In this document: one piece after another, positions 61,308-64,000 of the stretch | Position numbering within the stretch: position 1 is the stretch's first letter | How the letters are laid out: each line of letters starts with the position of its first letter | DNA from: CAYZJR01 sp964503045 | GTDB taxonomy: Bacteria; Cyanobacteriota; Vampirovibrionia; Obscuribacterales; Obscuribacteraceae | Assembly (NCBI GenBank): GCA_964503045.1 | Contig: CAZCZI010000031.1 | Location: 11,635-75,634 of the forward strand | Direction: 5' to 3' | DNA length: 64,000 bases | The notes under the pieces: model-generated | Told to the model about the DNA's origin: nothing | Seen by the model: the letters and a program-made list of their open reading frames with translations, nothing else | The model's database searches: none | Position numbers and translations under genes: made by a program

Positions 61308-61898
61308 TCAATTATCGAGCGATTCCAAATATTCAACTGGTGCTTCTGCATGCAACCGAAGTGTGACGGGTGCTCCTACAATCGGAATTTGTCCGATTAG
61401 CGGAAATCCGGCAAGATTGAACATTGGCTGAATTTCGCAAGGTGCATCGACTGTATAGGAATATCTTTTGCTGCTTCTATTGTTCAGGTGCGACGGTCTC
61501 AACTTCTCCGGAAGCTTTGACTCGAGTGAAAAGGACTGAGTTGAGTTGGATGATATGACGTGCATTGAGACAAGTTGATTTTGGTTGAAATGATTGGTGA
61601 GATTTGGGCGCACTGTATGCAAGCCGCTCCAAATCGGGCTTTGCATTCGTGAGTAGATTGCGTCTGCAGTTTTAATCGCTTCGTTGCGAGATTCAGACAT
61701 CGCTACTTGTGACACCACTTCCTGCACTGCGATTTGCAATGTGAAGTAGGCAATTCCGAATACGGCAACATTAAGCATTGGTATCACTGCCAGAAGAACA
61801 ATCATCAAGCAGGCACCAAATTCGGCTATTGTTGCACCGTTGCATGCTCTCAACCCTTTCGTATTTGACCCGACAGCTATCATTGTTTCACCAAGCAT
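61308..61898 (-). CDS. TadE-like pseudopilin-type protein
   Basis: 196 residues. NGATIAEFGACLMIVLLAVIPMLNVAVF is the TadE-like helix with the Glu at its start (IAEFG). Then comes AYFTLQIAVQEVVSQVAMSES and a soluble external domain. The start (ATG 61898 or 61883) is near the N gap at 61907, so an earlier start inside the gap cannot be excluded. Coupled to the TadG-like gene. Confidence 0.7.
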   Translation of the reverse strand: MLGETMIAVGSNTKGLRACNGATIAEFGACLMIVLLAVIPMLNVAVFGIAYFTLQIAVQEVVSQVAMSESRNEAIKTADAIYSRMQSPIWSGLHTVRPNLTNHFNQNQLVSMHVISSNSTQSFSLESKLPEKLRPSHLNNRSSKRYSYTVDAPCEIQPMFNLAGFPLIGQIPIVGAPVTLRLHAEAPVEYLESLDN

Positions 61899-61906
61899 TG
61901 TTTGAA

Positions 61907-62006
61907 NNNNNNNNNNNNNNNNNNNNNNNNNNNNNNNNNNNNNNNNNNNNNNNNNNNNNNNNNNNNNNNNNNNNNNNNNNNNNNNNNNNNNNNNNNNNNN
62001 NNNNNN
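61907..62006. other. Assembly gap (100 N)
   Basis: Lies between the TadE-like gene start and the terminator of the beta-helix gene. The true distance and any promoter here are unknown. Confidence 0.95.
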
Positions 62007-62040
62007 GATTGGATGGACAGATTGCTCCGTCCATCCAATC
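62007..62040 (-). terminator. Terminator of the beta-helix protein gene
   Basis: GATTGGATGGAC (62007-62018) and GTCCATCCAATC (62029-62040): a perfect 12-base stem with a 10-base loop, 8 bases after the stop of the minus-strand gene. The following bases are lost in the gap, so a T-run cannot be checked. Confidence 0.65.
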
Positions 62041-62048
62041 CGCCCCTC

Positions 62049-63449
62049 TTATTGACCAAGACCTTGAAGGAACGAGGTCACGCGTGCGCCTTTTCCTGTA
62101 GCGGGAGCTCCTGCTCTCAATTTGAAATCCGAGTAGAAGAGTTTTTCCCAGTCATTCGCACTGATTGCTGAAACGTCTGTTTCGAATCCGGGATCTTGTT
62201 GCATCGGAGAAAGCACAACAGTGTTTCCGGTTGTTTTGTTTTGGAAGTTGCCTCTGCCCAGAGTTCTGTTGCCGACTACCTTAACTGTTCCGCCCCAAAA
62301 TATGCTGTTGTAGGCAGAATCTTGACCTTGGGTGAAATCTAGATTGGAGTGACCCATGCCGTCTCGATTTAGCGGTGTCAAAAACATTGTGTTGTTTGAC
62401 ATGCTGATGATGCTGTAATAGTAGTCCGGCAATGTTGTTGCCACTTTCTTTACCGCTGCTGTTTTTGGATTGATGAACAAACAGTTGTTTGTGCTGAGTC
62501 CACCGTTCTTTTGTGCAAATTCGATGCTGGTGCCTAATCCAGGTCCGAAGACGCAATCGTAGAAGTGAAACCAGCTGAATCCGCCTCTATAGGTGTCTTT
62601 CACTTTGACGCCATCGGTTTCAGTCCATACAAATTGAATCGGTTGACTGCCAGGGTATCCAGAGGCGGCCGCGACAGGATAGTTGAAGATACTGCATTTC
62701 CTGAACATTGGTCCGTATCCGCCAGTCGATGATTCGATAACGACATTTACTTTATTGTTGTAGATGTGGCAGTTCTCAAAGAGTGGTGCGCGCCCCTGTA
62801 CGAGCAATCCGCATGGGTTTTGCACGTTTGAGAAGCTCCAACCATTGCCGGAAATGTCAACGTTTCTCAGAATGTCGCTATAACTTGTTGGTCCGATTCT
62901 GACTCCATAGTTTGCAAAGCCCCAAACCTTTAGTGACTTGGTTGGATACGTTGCATAGCCGGTCTTTCTACCTTCGACAATTACGTACTGATTGTTTGCG
63001 AAATCGATGCCGACATATGATGGAGCGGCTGCGGTGCTGCCGTTTATCGTGACTGTTCCATTGTGTCCGGCTTCTTGTGAAGTCACGATCTTAATGGGAA
63101 GATTTGGAGCGCCGGACTTTCCTATCGTGAAAGTGCCCGTGTAATAAAGACCGTAGGTGCCTCCGTCTAAGGTTATGGTGTCACCTGGTTGGACTGCCGC
63201 CCAATTGATTTGATTGGTGTATGTCCAAGCCTTTTGCCACGAGCTTCCGTCATTTGCCGCATTGTACGGCGTTGCAGACGATACATAGAATGTCTTTGCG
63301 GTTGACGCAGAGGGTTGAACCGCTTTTACTTCAGGCGGCGATAAGAGGCATGATACCGTCAAGCAGATCGATGCACCGAGTACGGTGACCGCCCTGTTAA
63401 CTATTCCTGAATATTTTTCCGAAAGCGAAAAACGACTGATCGATGGCAT
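62049..63449 (-). CDS. Secreted right-handed beta-helix protein
   Basis: About 466 residues from the ATG at 63449, 5 bases after GAGG (a start at 63488 would add 13 residues). A signal peptide (AVTVLGASICLTVSCLLSPPEVKA) is followed by TFYVSSATPYNAANDGSSWQ and WAAVQPGDTITLDGGTYGLYY, the typical opening of pectate-lyase-like parallel beta-helix proteins. Short repeating strands with Asn ladders follow (LRNVDISGNGWSFSNV, FENCHIYNNKVNVVI). No clear catalytic set is seen, so it could bind or cleave a polysaccharide, or be a surface protein. Confidence 0.8.
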   Translation of the reverse strand: MPSISRFSLSEKYSGIVNRAVTVLGASICLTVSCLLSPPEVKAVQPSASTAKTFYVSSATPYNAANDGSSWQKAWTYTNQINWAAVQPGDTITLDGGTYGLYYTGTFTIGKSGAPNLPIKIVTSQEAGHNGTVTINGSTAAAPSYVGIDFANNQYVIVEGRKTGYATYPTKSLKVWGFANYGVRIGPTSYSDILRNVDISGNGWSFSNVQNPCGLLVQGRAPLFENCHIYNNKVNVVIESSTGGYGPMFRKCSIFNYPVAAASGYPGSQPIQFVWTETDGVKVKDTYRGGFSWFHFYDCVFGPGLGTSIEFAQKNGGLSTNNCLFINPKTAAVKKVATTLPDYYYSIISMSNNTMFLTPLNRDGMGHSNLDFTQGQDSAYNSIFWGGTVKVVGNRTLGRGNFQNKTTGNTVVLSPMQQDPGFETDVSAISANDWEKLFYSDFKLRAGAPATGKGARVTSFLQGLGQ

Positions 63450-63711
63450 ACACACCTCACAGAGATTGAAAGTATTGGCTGCGCGCACAGGGGGCGTCTG
63501 TCGCCTTTGCCCTGGCGCTGTTTGATTGGTTCGATGGCAAGACTATAGACGCGGTTTTTGACAACTGTCAAATTTTTAACGGCGCCTTAAGATTGGCTCC
63601 AGTTGCGGATTTGTGACTTTTTTGTACCCTCTTTTAATATTGCGGTCGCCCAACCTTATAGGGTAGTCGGTACAATGCGCTAGTACCGCCTGATTCCTTC
63701 GATGCGAGCAG

Positions 63712-64000
63712 ATGGACTTAACACATACGCTAGAAGATGCAATCAATACCGACGACAACACCACCAGAGTAGTGCCGTTGTCTCAGCGCCGCGGCCCAGT
63801 GATCATGGGTTTGCTTTGGATAACAATGGTCACTGGTTTTCCGGCTGTATTGTCTGGTTTTACCTGGTTTCAAAATGGGCTGACGCTTCCTCAGATTCTG
63901 TATTGCTCATTGATCAGCACCGGGATTCTCATGGCGTATTGTGTTCCTGCATGTCATTTGGGAACAGTGAGTGGGCAAACCTATGCACTTTTGAGTCGCA
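63712..64000 (+). CDS. NCS1-family permease (cytosine/purine/allantoin type), 3' end outside window
   Basis: Reading from ATG 63712 (an alternative start at 63702 is in another frame) gives MDLTHTLEDAINTDDN, then RRGPVIMGLLWITMVTGFP, a membrane helix, GFTWFQNGLTLPQI, another helix (ILYCSLISTGILMAY) and LGTVSGQTYALLSR. The order (two helices around a GLxLxQ turn, then a G-x-x-x-G-x-x-x-x-x-L-x-R stretch) fits the beginning of nucleobase permeases such as CodB. The gene continues past the window. Assignment is moderate. Confidence 0.65.
   Translation, partial: MDLTHTLEDAINTDDNTTRVVPLSQRRGPVIMGLLWITMVTGFPAVLSGFTWFQNGLTLPQILYCSLISTGILMAYCVPACHLGTVSGQTYALLSR

Overview
The window looks like a metagenome-assembled scaffold (three 100-base N gaps) from a Gram-negative, free-living bacterium of moderate GC content. 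The mix of genes is what I would expect from the non-photosynthetic Cyanobacteriota (Melainabacteria/Vampirovibrionia, Obscuribacterales-like). There are many secreted TPR proteins, several membrane Ser/Thr kinases, TadE/TadG-like pseudopilin-type proteins, a DUF47-PiT phosphate transporter pair, a very large YD-repeat-like protein and a solitary ftsZ. There is no photosynthesis gene. This placement is inferred from gene content and memory, not from a search. No rRNA, tRNA, CRISPR array or transposase was seen.

Layout. 1-6.4 kb: a CPBP-type membrane protease (runs off the left edge), a Ser/Thr kinase, a DUF445 membrane protein and two overlapping TPR genes. 6.7-8.8 kb: ftsZ with a clear terminator, then short tandem repeats and a proline-rich secreted protein. 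8.9-14.5 kb: mtnA, then a tight three-gene operon of an AllA-like ureidoglycolate lyase family protein, a ring-opening amidohydrolase (cyanuric acid hydrolase/barbiturase family) and an alpha/beta-hydrolase fused to a ThDP-dependent enzyme. This is the most novel metabolic locus in the window. 14.4-21.8 kb: a secreted HMA-like protein, a divergent TadE/TadG-like locus, a TPR protein and an unknown protein. 21.9-23.8 kb: the DUF47-PiT phosphate uptake operon, followed by a TGATCA-rich spacer. 24-27.3 kb: an RGG-repeat/ribbon-helix-helix protein coupled to an OmpR-type regulator, with a divergent histidine kinase.

27.6-37.3 kb: a 1158-residue YD-repeat-like protein ending in a probable cysteine-protease domain, with a companion protein. 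Next comes a TerY-P/YegIKL-like signalling island of a protein with two tandem kinase domains, divergent from a vWA protein, a small DUF3601-like protein, a membrane coiled-coil protein and a lone receiver domain. 37.3-41.1 kb: small membrane or secreted proteins, an SDR oxidoreductase, and a receiver whose phospho-acceptor Asp appears to be Asn. 41.4-45.1 kb: the nadC-nadA-nadB operon for de novo NAD synthesis, with a near-consensus promoter. 45.1-47.1 kb: a structured intergenic region, a small membrane protein, a SnoaL-like secreted protein interrupted by an artefactual gap, and two copies of an inverted-repeat element (23-base arms, 55-base core).

47.1-53.5 kb: a coiled-coil protein, a TPR protein, an NrtR-type Nudix protein, an esterase-like protein, an AI-2E family permease and a 49-residue membrane protein. 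53.5-63.5 kb: two translationally coupled membrane Ser/Thr kinases, a pair of tandem paralogues of unknown function, a second TadG/TadE pair and a secreted beta-helix protein. The right edge holds the start of an NCS1-type permease.
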